Below are positions 35,860 to 43,820 of a stretch of DNA of 64,000 nt, in pieces. Position numbers and translations under genes: made by a program. The stretch spans positions 17,653 through 81,652 of the forward strand of contig NZ_PTIS01000014.1 of NCBI RefSeq assembly GCF_002934235.1, read 5' to 3'. This DNA is from Clostridium algidicarnis DSM 15099 (GTDB lineage Bacteria; Bacillota; Clostridia; Clostridiales; Clostridiaceae). Positions within the stretch are counted from its first letter, which is position 1, and each line of letters opens with the position of its first letter. The notes beneath the pieces were generated by a model, which saw only the letters and a list, made by a program, of their open reading frames with translations, was not told where the DNA came from and searched no databases.

Positions 35860-36225
35860 ATGAGTAGAAATAAATCATATATAATGGTAGTGTTTGCCTT
35901 AGTAGTTTTTATAGCAATAATGACTACAGGTGGCTTGTTAAAAAAGCCATTTAGCGAAAAAGACAATGTTAAAAGTTGTATAGAAAGTGTAAAAAGAGAT
36001 GTTGAATCAGAAAATTGGATTGAAGCAAAAGAGAATTTAACTAAACTTAAAACTGCGTGGAAAATAGTTGGTAATAGGGTTCAATTTAGCGCTGAAAGAA
36101 ATGAAATGATTGCAATAGATAGAAATATTGCAAGATTAAATGGATCCTTAGAGGCAGAAGATAAGGTTTCAGCACTTATTGAATTAAGTGAGTTATCATT
36201 AAACTGGGATGACCTACAAAGATAG
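35860..36225 (+). CDS. DUF4363 protein, membrane-anchored
   Basis: A 121-residue protein with one N-terminal membrane helix (YIMVVFALVVFIAIMTTGG) and a helical extracytoplasmic domain (CIESVKRDVESENWIEAKEN), matching DUF4363, a family that typically follows a DUF421 gene. I start at the ATG at 35860, with AGGTGG eleven bases upstream; GTG codons just after the previous stop are alternatives. The last codons lie inside a 40-bp perfect palindrome. Confidence 0.82.
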   Translation: MSRNKSYIMVVFALVVFIAIMTTGGLLKKPFSEKDNVKSCIESVKRDVESENWIEAKENLTKLKTAWKIVGNRVQFSAERNEMIAIDRNIARLNGSLEAEDKVSALIELSELSLNWDDLQR

Positions 36226-36250
36226 ATTAATTAATCTATCTTTGTAGGTC
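36211..36250. terminator. 40-bp perfect palindrome over the DUF4363 stop codon, terminator-like
   Basis: Arms GACCTACAAAGATAGATTAA and its exact complement, no loop and no mismatch. The left arm encodes the final DLQR residues and the stop. Only weak T-richness follows. It may terminate transcription or stabilise the mRNA 3' end. Confidence 0.65.
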
Positions 36251-36322
36251 TTATGTTTCCAATCTCTACTTTAGGATGTGTTAAGTGAACTACTCTTTAA
36301 TAAGTATTTCACACAAACTCAA

Positions 36323-37753
36323 TTATTCTGCTATAACCTTAGGTTGTATTTTAGTATTAGAATTCTTAAAGTTCTCATAACATAAACCAAAAGGTTTAGC
36401 CTTTATATATTTTCCTTGACCAATGTTACCTAAAAATTTACCATTCTCAGCTGTTAACTTTCCTCTTAGAAAGACCTTTTCTGCTCTTCCTATTTGTTCA
36501 AGCCCTTCAAAAGGATTATAATCCGAACCATATAAACTATCCTTTACGCTTATGATACCCTTAAAGTCAGGGTCAAATATAACTATATCTGCATCTGATC
36601 CAATAGCAATCTGCCCCTTTTGTGGAAATAAACCAACCACCTTTGCTGGAGTTGTAGCGAAAAGATCTACAAATCTTTGACGGCTAATCCTTCCCTTTTC
36701 TACCCCATAGGTCCACATCAAAGCTAAACGATCTTGGACTCCTGGGCATCCATTTGGTATTGTACTAAAATCCCCCATGCCCTTACGTTTTCCTTTTTCA
36801 AATCCACCCTTAACCGCGCAATGGTCAGAACCTACCGCTAAAAGCCAACCTTTATTTACTGCCTCCCATAGTGAATCTAAATGTTCTTGTTTTCTAAGAG
36901 GTGGCGAGCATACATATTTTGCTCCTTCAAAATTGGGTTTTGCTAAGCATTCTTCTGTCAATGTAAGGTAATGTGTACATGTCTCACCATAGACAGGTGT
37001 ACCTTGAATGTTAGCATCTCTAATAGCTTCCATAGCCTCTTTACAGGATACATGCACAATAAATATAGGAGCATCTGCCATTCGTGAAAGGTAGATAGCC
37101 CTTTTAGTAGCTTCTACTTCAACTAATGGAGGTCTAGAATCTGCATGATATTTGGGATCAGTTTTTCCTTCTGATATAAGTTGTTTTTGAAGTGTATCAA
37201 CTATATCGCCATTTTCAGCATGAACCATTATAGTAACACCTGAATCTTTGGCTACCTGAAGCGCCTTAAAGATAGTAGAGTCGTCAACCATTAAAGGTGT
37301 TCCTTTATATGCCATAAAAAACTTTAATGTAGAAATCCCCTCCTTAGCTAATGTAGGTATTTCTTCAAAAATCTTATCAGAGGGATCCGTTACTACACAA
37401 TGAAATGAATAATCTGCAACTGATACACCCTTTGCTAATGTTTCATTGTGAAGTTTTACTGATTCTTTAATGCTTAGTCCTTTTTGCTGCGGTGCAAAGT
37501 CTACAATTGTTGTAGTTCCACCTACTATAGCCGCATCAGAAGTTTCAAAAGTCATAGATCCAAAAGATCCATAATGAACATGCTCATCTACACCACCAGG
37601 TAAAATATACTTACCAGTAGCATCAATTATATTATCAGCCCTATTATCTAAACCAGTACCTATAGCTACAATTTTTTCATCTTCTATAAGTATATCAGCC
37701 TTATATTCATCTATAGCAGATACAATAACACCATTTTTAATTAAAATATTCAT
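36323..37753 (-). CDS. hydA: Dihydropyrimidinase / D-hydantoinase
   Basis: A 476-residue amidohydrolase-fold zinc enzyme that opens dihydropyrimidine or hydantoin rings. Metal ligands are visible: HxH in DEHVHYGSFG, the carboxylated Lys in TLKFFMAYKGTP, His in IMVHAENG, His in FIVHVSCKEA and Asp in AVGSDHCAV. Length matches the family (about 460-480). It lies 90 bases after the amidase gene on the same strand, and both sit behind a sigma-54 promoter. The product, an N-carbamoyl amino acid, would suit that amidase. Confidence 0.93.
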   Translation of the reverse strand: MNILIKNGVIVSAIDEYKADILIEDEKIVAIGTGLDNRADNIIDATGKYILPGGVDEHVHYGSFGSMTFETSDAAIVGGTTTIVDFAPQQKGLSIKESVKLHNETLAKGVSVADYSFHCVVTDPSDKIFEEIPTLAKEGISTLKFFMAYKGTPLMVDDSTIFKALQVAKDSGVTIMVHAENGDIVDTLQKQLISEGKTDPKYHADSRPPLVEVEATKRAIYLSRMADAPIFIVHVSCKEAMEAIRDANIQGTPVYGETCTHYLTLTEECLAKPNFEGAKYVCSPPLRKQEHLDSLWEAVNKGWLLAVGSDHCAVKGGFEKGKRKGMGDFSTIPNGCPGVQDRLALMWTYGVEKGRISRQRFVDLFATTPAKVVGLFPQKGQIAIGSDADIVIFDPDFKGIISVKDSLYGSDYNPFEGLEQIGRAEKVFLRGKLTAENGKFLGNIGQGKYIKAKPFGLCYENFKNSNTKIQPKVIAE

Positions 37754-37843
37754 TATATCCCCTCCTTAAAAATTTAAGGGAACACCCCCTTTATTGTTTT
37801 GCCAAGTAGGTGTCCCCATTAAGTATTGAAATCTTCTATTTAA

Positions 37844-38557
37844 TTATCTGTTATATACCTTTGAATCTATACCCTCAAGGTATTTAACTACATTTTCTAG
37901 AGGCTCAACATCAGCAAATTTAGCATCCATATCAAATAAGTTCCAAGCAATAACACCTGGCACTCTATCTCCTATAGTTCCTTCAGGGATTATAGTTTTA
38001 AATCCATATCCTGTTGAATCCATAACAGTATGCCTAACACAGGCACATGCAGTAGCTCCCATTACTATTACGGTATCAACACCTAAATAGTTTAAAGTTT
38101 GAGCTAAATGTGTACCAAAAAAGTTACTTGCATATTTTTTATGAATAACTGGCTCTTCTGGTCTTGGCTTAAGCTTAGGATCAATTTGCATCCACTCTGA
38201 GTTAATATCTAATGTATGCATAGGTATTTTTTCATCCCATCTAGGCAAGTCCCATTGTTTTTCTCCTGTATATCCAGTAGTTGTATGGAATATAGGAACT
38301 CCTGATTTTCTTGCAGCTTCTAGTACTTTAAGTGAATTGGCACAAACCTCATCACAGTTTTCACAGGTAAATGGATGACCTTCTGACATCCAAGCTTTTG
38401 CCATATCCACTGTTGTTATTGCAGGTGCTTTACCATATCCCATTCTAGTTTGGAATCCTCTTTGCTTATATATCTTTCTTGCCTCAGTAAAAGCCCTATC
38501 CAACAATTCTTGATCAAATTCATACTTTCCACCATTATCTTTGTACTTTTCTTCCAT
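37844..38557 (-). CDS. Isochorismatase-family amidase (N-carbamoylsarcosine amidase-like)
   Basis: A 237-residue cysteine hydrolase. The catalytic triad is visible: Asp in TTVDMAKAW, Lys in VIHKKYASNFFGTHL and Cys in GATACACVRHTVMDSTGYG. The family includes N-carbamoylsarcosine amidase, nicotinamidase and ureidoacrylate hydrolase. Beside hydA, cleavage of an N-carbamoyl amino acid to CO2, ammonia and the free amino acid is the most economical role. It is the first gene of the pair, 56 bases from a sigma-54 promoter. Confidence 0.85.
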   Translation of the reverse strand: MEEKYKDNGGKYEFDQELLDRAFTEARKIYKQRGFQTRMGYGKAPAITTVDMAKAWMSEGHPFTCENCDEVCANSLKVLEAARKSGVPIFHTTTGYTGEKQWDLPRWDEKIPMHTLDINSEWMQIDPKLKPRPEEPVIHKKYASNFFGTHLAQTLNYLGVDTVIVMGATACACVRHTVMDSTGYGFKTIIPEGTIGDRVPGVIAWNLFDMDAKFADVEPLENVVKYLEGIDSKVYNR

Positions 38558-38612
38558 TAATCTCCCATCCCTTCATATTTAGTTTTTATTTTGTCTTTCA
38601 CTTATCTATATT

Positions 38613-38629
38613 AGCAATATCTATGCCAA
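38613..38629 (-). promoter_or_regulatory. Sigma-54 (-24/-12) promoter
   Basis: On the minus strand TTGGCAT-AGATA-TTGCT matches the YTGGCAC-N5-TTGCW consensus with invariant GG and GC ten bases apart. It is 56 bases upstream of the amidase gene, with an activator gene next door. Confidence 0.82.
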
Positions 38630-38681
38630 CTTTTTATATAAGCACTCTAAAGGGATTGGATGGATTTCACAAAGGATGGTT

Positions 38682-38784
38682 GTTGCAAATATGCATCATT
38701 AAATATTAATATGCCTTCTACTATTGGTATTCTCTATATTAAAGGTGTCATCTATTGTTATTTTCTAATGTTGCAATAATGCAA
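38682..38784. promoter_or_regulatory. Two candidate enhancer sites for the sigma-54 activator
   Basis: GTTGCAAATATGCAT (38682-38696) and TTGCAATAATGCAA (38771-38784) are similar near-palindromes with TTGCA/TGCAA half-sites, 53 and about 140 bases upstream of the -24 element. This is the usual place for activator binding sites. Confidence 0.55.
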
Positions 38785-38845
38785 TGCTATTATCCACTGT
38801 TGTTTTATTACAATTTATACCTAAAATTAAATATTTTTTTAATAC

Positions 38846-40183
38846 CTATTTAATATAAAAGGTATCAATTCCATACCTTTTTATCTTTCGTGATAAGGTT
38901 GAAACATCCACCCCAAGGTCATTTGCGGCCTTTCTCATAGATGAATGATTCTTTAGTGCTGATATAATTATATTCTTTTCAATTAACTCCATCATGTGTT
39001 TAAGCTTTGAAGAATCGCTCTTATTATTTAAAACTAACTGTTCTGCTAATAATTTTGTTGGTAGTTGTTCAATACAAACTTCATCATTAGGATTAATAAT
39101 AAATAAGTATTCTATTAGATTTTGTAATTCTCTTATATTGCCTTTCCAAGAATAACTCATCATAATATTAATAACCTCATCTGAAATAGTAATATTTTTC
39201 TTGTATTTTCTATTAAGCTTTTCTAAAAAGTATGATATTAAACCTGGTATATCCTCTTTTCTTTCTCTTAATGGCGGTACTGTTATAGGAATAACATTTA
39301 ATCTGAAAAATAAATCTTCTCTAAAATTTCCTTTTTTAATTTCTTCTAACAAATTTCTATTAGTAGCCGCTAGTATGCGCACATTTAATTCTATCCCCTT
39401 ATAACCTCCTACTCTAAATACCTCTCTCTCTTGTATAACCCGTAATAATTTGCATTGAACCGATAGAGGTAACTCGCCAACTTCATCTAATAAAATTGTA
39501 CCTTCATTAGCAAGCTCAAATAATCCTGGTTTACCTTTTTGGGATGCCCCTGTAAAAGCTCCAGACTCATATCCAAATAATTCAGATTCAAATAATTCAT
39601 GAGGAATTGCTGCACAATTTACCTTTATAAATGGTCCACTGCGTCTATTGCTTTCCTTGTGTATAAACTTTGCTAAAACCTCTTTTCCAGTACCTGACTC
39701 GCCATAAATTAAAATAGTGCTATCAAATAAAGCTACTTTAGATAATAGTTCTAACATTTCCTTCATAACCTTACTTTTAAAAATAATCCCCTCATATTCC
39801 ATATGTATCTCACGAAGTCTTTGGAGTTCACTGGAATATCGTTCAGTAAGTTTCCTTGTTTCTACCAATTCATTTCGTAAGGTTATAAGCTCTGAAATAT
39901 TTCTAGTATTACAAATTACTCCTACTATGTTATCACTCACATCATATATTGGACTTGCTGTAGTTAATGCACTTTTCCCTGTAACGTACTTATGAATTGT
40001 TGATACTACCTCACCTTTCTCCAATACTACTAAAGATGCGGCTATATTGAAAACCTTTTCTTCCAGTAGTTTATTAAGATTTTTACCTGTAACTTCATGC
40101 TTTTTTAAGCCTGTAATATTTTCATAAGCATTATTAACATAAATTATATTACCTTTATTATCCCCTTCTACACTACTAGATAA
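38846..40183 (-). pseudogene. Sigma-54-dependent transcriptional activator (PAS-AAA-Fis), 5'-truncated
   Basis: The open frame encodes a partial PAS domain (DNKGNIIYVNNAYENITGL), an intact AAA+ domain (Walker A GESGTGKE, sigma-54 contact loop GAFTGA, Walker B GTILLDEVGELP, NFREDLFFRLN) and a C-terminal Fis-type HTH (SSMRKAANDLGVDVSTLSRK). Upstream, the frame is closed by a TAA at 40184-40186, within the expected PAS start; no ATG exists in frame and the nearest TTG (40024) has no ribosome site. The gene therefore looks truncated at its 5' end, next to repeat-rich DNA. It should activate the hydA promoter; without a proper start that control may be lost. Confidence 0.75.
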
Positions 40184-40340
40184 TTAATCAATTAATATAT
40201 AGATTTTATAGTAATATTGTTATCTTTTTAATTCTTTATCTTTTATTTATTAGGTAGCTTCTAGTGTCTTATAACAAATTAAATACATGTCACATCTAAT
40301 ACGACATGTATTTAATAATTAGCATATATTAATAAAATTT

Positions 40341-40460
40341 GGGGACAGTTCAGCATTATTTATAAAGTTCGGTAAAGTTTGGGGACAGTTCAGCATTATT
40401 CATATTTAAATGGGGGACAGTTCAGCATTAATGATATTTAAGTGGGGACAGTTCAGCATT
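40341..40460 (+). repeat. Four tandem copies of GGGGACAGTTCAGCATT
   Basis: Copies start at 40341, 40381, 40413 and 40444 (spacings 40, 32, 31), identical over GGGGACAGTTCAGCATTA or nearly so, with AT-rich spacers ending TTTAAAT. Spacers are not equal or protospacer-like. Similar GGGGACAGTTC motifs are known beside REP-associated (Y1) transposases, but no transposase is present here. Confidence 0.75.
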
Positions 40461-40484
40461 ATTTATATTTAAATAAGCATAACA

Positions 40485-40528
40485 AAAAAAGATCATTAAG
40501 CTCTTAAGATACTTTAATGATCTTTTTA
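40485..40528. terminator. Bidirectional terminator-like hairpin
   Basis: Stem AAAAAAGATCATTAA / TTAATGATCTTTTT with an AT-rich loop. It lies inside the gene-free stretch at 40.2-40.7 kb and has no obvious + strand gene to serve. Confidence 0.65.
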
Positions 40529-40589
40529 AGATATATTTAAATTTATCAAAACATATTTGCTACTTATAATTATAGATACCCAAGATAAA

Positions 40590-40640
40590 TAAGCCTTCTT
40601 TTTTTGAAGGCGGTGGGTTCTTTTGAAAACTCAAGTTGGT
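40590..40640. mobile_element. Possible IS200/IS605-type end remnant
   Basis: Hairpin GCCTTC-TTTTTTT-GAAGGC followed by GGTGGGTTCTTTTGA, resembling the hairpin and GGTGGG-TTCTT pattern at right ends of some IS200/IS605 elements. No transposase or TnpB frame is present. Recognition is from memory of such ends and is weak. Confidence 0.3.
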
Positions 40641-40673
40641 ATTATCCGATGGCTACCATCCATAATACCCCTC
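40632..40673 (-). repeat. Structured dispersed element, copy C (3' fragment)
   Basis: Read on the minus strand it ends in GGATGGTAGCCATCGGATAA, matching the last ~20 bases of the element, preceded by GAGGGGTATTATG in place of AGAGGGGTGTTA. The rest of the element is absent. Confidence 0.55.
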
Positions 40674-40681
40674 GCTATTCA

Positions 40682-41200
40682 CTATTTATATAGTTTATTT
40701 ACATCATATTTATCATGTCCTAAAAGCATATTTTCTAAGTTTTTAAAATCATAGTTTCGTCCTTCTAAATTCCAGTTACTTTCTTTTTTCTTATAAGAAT
40801 TTGAAGTATATTTCTTGTTTTTATAATTATAAGATTCTTTAGTATTCCTATTTAGTTCATGTATATTATCTTCATTTTTCTTTTCAGCCCTCTTTTTAAT
40901 TTCTTTTACAGAGTCTACCATAGTCTTAGATTTTTGGGACACCATTTTTAAAACCATAGTGTAGATATTAGATATACTTCCTCTTCTTTTCTTTTCTATA
41001 AGATTTTCTTTTATCAGTTCTTCTAAGTATCTTTGGATAGTTCTAACAGACTTATTAAGCTTTTTAGCTAAATAATCTTGAGATGGGAAACACTGAACCT
41101 TTTTATCATAGCACATACTTTGCAACAAAAAATATAGCTTAAACGCTCCTCCAGATATATTATAATTCATTATATTATTATCTATATTAGTATATCCCAT
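40682..41200 (-). CDS. Helix-turn-helix (replication-initiator/DnaD-like) protein
   Basis: A 172-residue protein. The N-terminal ~95 residues form a winged helix of the type found in plasmid/phage replication initiators and PVL-type regulators (GAFKLYFLLQSMCYDKKVQC, then FPSQDYLAKKLNKSVRTIQR and LIKENLIEKKRRGSISNIY). The rest is lysine/asparagine-rich and low in complexity. AGGGGGC six bases before the ATG. It may be a leftover of a mobile element, given the repeats beside it. Confidence 0.72.
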   Translation of the reverse strand: MGYTNIDNNIMNYNISGGAFKLYFLLQSMCYDKKVQCFPSQDYLAKKLNKSVRTIQRYLEELIKENLIEKKRRGSISNIYTMVLKMVSQKSKTMVDSVKEIKKRAEKKNEDNIHELNRNTKESYNYKNKKYTSNSYKKKESNWNLEGRNYDFKNLENMLLGHDKYDVNKLYK

Positions 41201-41310
41201 GAAAGACGCCCCCTACAGTACTTAATTAAACTTTTGTACACTCAAAGAATATGCAAAAGTTACTCTTCTCTCATTAAGTATGCAAGTTGTTTAAAACTTA
41301 CCCTAAAGTT

Positions 41311-41356
41311 AAAAAAAAAGATTTATGACAAAATAAATGCCATAAACCTTTTTAAT
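41311..41356 (-). terminator. Intrinsic terminator-like hairpin
   Basis: On the minus strand AAGGTTTATGGC pairs with GTCATAAATCTTT followed by a run of eight or more T. It ends transcription from the HNH-like gene region before the HTH gene. Confidence 0.7.
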
Positions 41357-41423
41357 TTCATTATAACTTTTTAGTGGTTTTTTTAAAATAACAATATGGA
41401 GCTGAAAATAGATTCAATACTTA

Positions 41424-42095
41424 CTATTTTTCAGTTGCCTGTTCTTCTTCTTTAGCTTTAACCTTTAAATTAACTTTTCTATTGTCTAATGTATTAAGGT
41501 TTATATTTTCAACATTTGTGTCTGCATCACACTTCATTATAAATTTATTTAAAAATATTCTTCCCTTTGGTGTGTTTGCTACTGCATGAGGTTGTGTTCC
41601 AACCTTATAATAAACCCAAGTCATATCACTATTAATAGCTCTTTTTAGGTCTTCTTTGTCAATTATAGCTGTTGCTCTTTCTATCCCGTCTTTATCTCTA
41701 AGTATTATAGCTGAGGTAGTCTCATCTAATTCCTTAAAATCATTAGGTGTAGTTTGATCGTATACTTGTAAATTTTCTTTTCTATTATCTAATGTATCTC
41801 CGTTTATGTGTATAATTGGAGCCTTAGGATGTAGTCCTAATATAAGTGAATGCATGGATTGCTTTCTGCTATAAACTTTATCTCCTACAGTTACGTCTCC
41901 TATACTTTGAGCTAAATAGTTGTTAAAATGGCTGTTCCACTCTGGAAACCAAGTTCCTTTAGCTAGGACCTTTTGTAAATCTTCTGCATCTATTTTAGTT
42001 TCAACTATAGTTCCTTTTCTTTTGACTAATTTTATATGAGCTACATTCCCTATTATCTCATATTCATTAGTTCCGTCTTTGTATTCTTTTTTCAT
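41424..42095 (-). CDS. HNH-like protein with two degenerate HNH_3 repeats
   Basis: A 223-residue protein with two related segments, each with a homing-endonuclease-like HNH_3 pattern. The first is MHSLILGLHPKAPIIHINGD then TLDNRKENLQV; the second is LNKFIMKCDADTNVENINLN then TLDNRKVNLKV. The first retains His and Asn/Asp positions; the second has lost the leading histidines, so nuclease activity is doubtful and a DNA-binding role is possible. I use the ATG at 42095 with AGAGGTG upstream. It is followed by a terminator and lies in the repeat-rich stretch, suggesting accessory origin. Confidence 0.65.
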   Translation of the reverse strand: MKKEYKDGTNEYEIIGNVAHIKLVKRKGTIVETKIDAEDLQKVLAKGTWFPEWNSHFNNYLAQSIGDVTVGDKVYSRKQSMHSLILGLHPKAPIIHINGDTLDNRKENLQVYDQTTPNDFKELDETTSAIILRDKDGIERATAIIDKEDLKRAINSDMTWVYYKVGTQPHAVANTPKGRIFLNKFIMKCDADTNVENINLNTLDNRKVNLKVKAKEEEQATEK

Positions 42096-42248
42096 AATAG
42101 CACCTCTTAACTTTATTTTAGGCACCTTCAAAATATACATAGCTTTTTAAGCTCTTATCTTCTTAGGTGCTTTATCACTTCTTTATAATTCCAATATAGA
42201 GTTTATCACATAATTCATTCTAATGATAAGTAATTTTAACAAATATTT

Positions 42249-43064
42249 TTAATTCATATTCTCAATGATCTTAGTTACCCATTTGCATAGATCAATTGAT
42301 GCTTTCTTTGCAGTTGCTACTACTCTTTCATGAGAATGTTTTTCTTTTTGTATTCCTGTAGCCATGTTTGTAATGCAAGCAATTCCAAGTACATCTATCC
42401 CCAAATAATTTGCAGCTATGGTTTCTGGAACTGTGGACATACCAACTGCATCAGCCCCTTGTCCTCCGATAGATCTAATCTCTGCTGCTGTTTCATAATA
42501 AGGTCCCATAAATCCAGCATAAACCCCTTCTCTATACTCTACTCCAATTTCATCTGCAATAGTTTTTGCCTTTTCTATAAGTTCTCTCTTATATGGTTCA
42601 GACATATCAGGGAATCTAACTCCAAAACGTTTATCATTAATTCCGATTAAAGGGTTAGTTCCAAAAAGATTTATAAAATCATTAATAATCATTAATGTTC
42701 CAGGCTTAAAGCTAGTATTTATTCCTCCACAAGCATTTGTTACTATAATACTTTTGATACCTAATTGTTTCATAACATATATAGGATATGTTACTTCCTT
42801 CATAGTATACCCCTCATAATAGTGGAATCTACCTTGCATAAGCAGTGTTTCCACACCATTAATTTTACCGAAAACCAATCTTCCTTCATGCCCCTCTACT
42901 GTAGACTGTGGGAAATTAGGAATATCTTTATAATCTATGTACTGCATATCTTTTACTACATCCACAAGCCCACCAAGTCCTGATCCTAAAATCACCGCTA
43001 CCTTAGGCTCTCTAGCTATCTTTTCTTTTATATAATTTACTGACTCCATAACTTTATCGTACAT
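42249..43064 (-). CDS. punA: Purine-nucleoside phosphorylase (trimeric, inosine/guanosine type)
   Basis: A 271-residue enzyme that phosphorolyses purine nucleosides to base and ribose 1-phosphate. Family motifs: phosphate-binding ILGSGLGGLVD, GRFHYYEGY, VTNACGGI, GPYYETAAEIR (base-binding Glu) and TNMATGI (base-binding Asn), which together indicate 6-oxopurine specificity. I start at 43064, with AGGAGA nine bases upstream; an earlier ATG lacks a site. It is preceded by copy D of the structured element in the same orientation. Confidence 0.94.
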   Translation of the reverse strand: MYDKVMESVNYIKEKIAREPKVAVILGSGLGGLVDVVKDMQYIDYKDIPNFPQSTVEGHEGRLVFGKINGVETLLMQGRFHYYEGYTMKEVTYPIYVMKQLGIKSIIVTNACGGINTSFKPGTLMIINDFINLFGTNPLIGINDKRFGVRFPDMSEPYKRELIEKAKTIADEIGVEYREGVYAGFMGPYYETAAEIRSIGGQGADAVGMSTVPETIAANYLGIDVLGIACITNMATGIQKEKHSHERVVATAKKASIDLCKWVTKIIENMN

Positions 43065-43098
43065 CAAAATCTCTCCTAACAATTTTATTTTTAACATT

Positions 43099-43140
43099 CC
43101 TCAAGAAGCTCCCACCTCTTAGATGGAGAGTAGTTCACTT
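43099..43140. mobile_element. Possible IS200/IS605-type right-end remnant
   Basis: On the minus strand GTGAACTACTCTCCATCT runs into AAGAGGTGGGAGCTTCTTGA. The pattern GAACTACTC...GTGGGAGCTTCTTG resembles right ends of some TnpB-carrying IS200/IS605 elements. No transposase frame is adjacent. It lies between PNP and structured copy D. Confidence 0.4.
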
Positions 43141-43420
43141 TAAAATCTTTTAAAATAAATAACTAATTATTAATCCCAATGAACCGAATGAACTGAATCA
43201 ACTAATATCAATCCATATTTTCTATAAATTCTTGCCTACATCTATAAAAATAATCATCCTTGTATATATTAACTACATTTTTAAATATATTATTAAATAT
43301 ATTTAATTCCCTTATTTATAATTATACCCTTAAACATAAATAATCTCATCTATACTTTATATTATATATTTACTTTTACTTAGAGTTTAGATTATCTAAT
43401 TGAGTTATCATCGCTAATTC

Positions 43421-43567
43421 TATCCGATGGCTACCAGACCTAACACCCCTATCCTCTTCAAGGTGGGGGATGACGGCTGCTACGCCCCTTTATAAGTTCT
43501 TCTAATACTCATATGGAGAGATGTATTCCTTATAAGCAAACTCCACCTGAGTCTAAGAATCACTTGA
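43421..43567 (-). repeat. Structured dispersed element, copy D (full length)
   Basis: On the minus strand it runs from TCAAGTGATTCTTAGACTCA to GGTAGCCATCGGATA, about 146 bases. It retains GGAGTTTGCTTATAAGGAAT, GGGGCGTAGCAGCCGTCA and CCTTGAAGAGGATAGGGGTG. It is about 360 bases upstream of PNP, in sense with it. Confidence 0.8.
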
Positions 43568-43616
43568 TATTAAAAGGAACTTAGCGCGAACTTAAAAATC
43601 ACTTAATTTTGATAAC

Positions 43617-43689
43617 TTATCCACAAAAATATATATTAAACAAAAATAATCCACAGAGCCTTCATATAAATGGCCACAACTGTGGATTC
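43617..43689. promoter_or_regulatory. DnaA-box-like cluster with inverted repeat
   Basis: A perfect DnaA box TTATCCACA (43617-43625), a near match TAATCCACA (43647-43655) and an inverted GAATCCACA-type site (43681-43689). The last two form an inverted repeat AATCCACAG...CTGTGGATT. Whether this binds DnaA or is a terminator stem is open. Confidence 0.45.
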
Positions 43690-43767
43690 TTTCATATTTA
43701 TTATATTTTATTTTTAAGGTTATGTAAACCGCTAAGTTTAATTTCATAAAGACGCTTACAATAAATG

Positions 43768-43820
43768 GTTGCACCTCAGAGGTCCTCCCAGTAAAAGGGA
43801 GTACCTCTGAGGTGCTTCCT
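43768..43820. repeat. Dispersed double-palindrome repeat, copy 4 (terminator-like)
   Basis: Arms GGTTGCACCTCAGAGGTCCT and AGTACCTCTGAGGTGCTTCC around CCAGTAAAAGGG. It ends exactly at the stop of the last peptide-transport permease gene (minus strand) and is well placed to terminate that operon. Confidence 0.8.

Noticed and set aside
40341..40460. CRISPR array from the GGGGACAGTTCAGCATT units
   Set aside because: Only four units, spacers of 14-23 bases that are AT-rich and similar to each other, and no cas genes in the window.
42330..42650. 106-residue + strand frame inside the PNP gene
   Set aside because: Antisense shadow of a well-supported gene, rich in Cys/Ser/Phe as such shadows are.
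43592..43774. 60-residue minus-strand frame over the DnaA-box region
   Set aside because: No ribosome site, Cys/Tyr-rich random composition, overlaps the inverted repeat.
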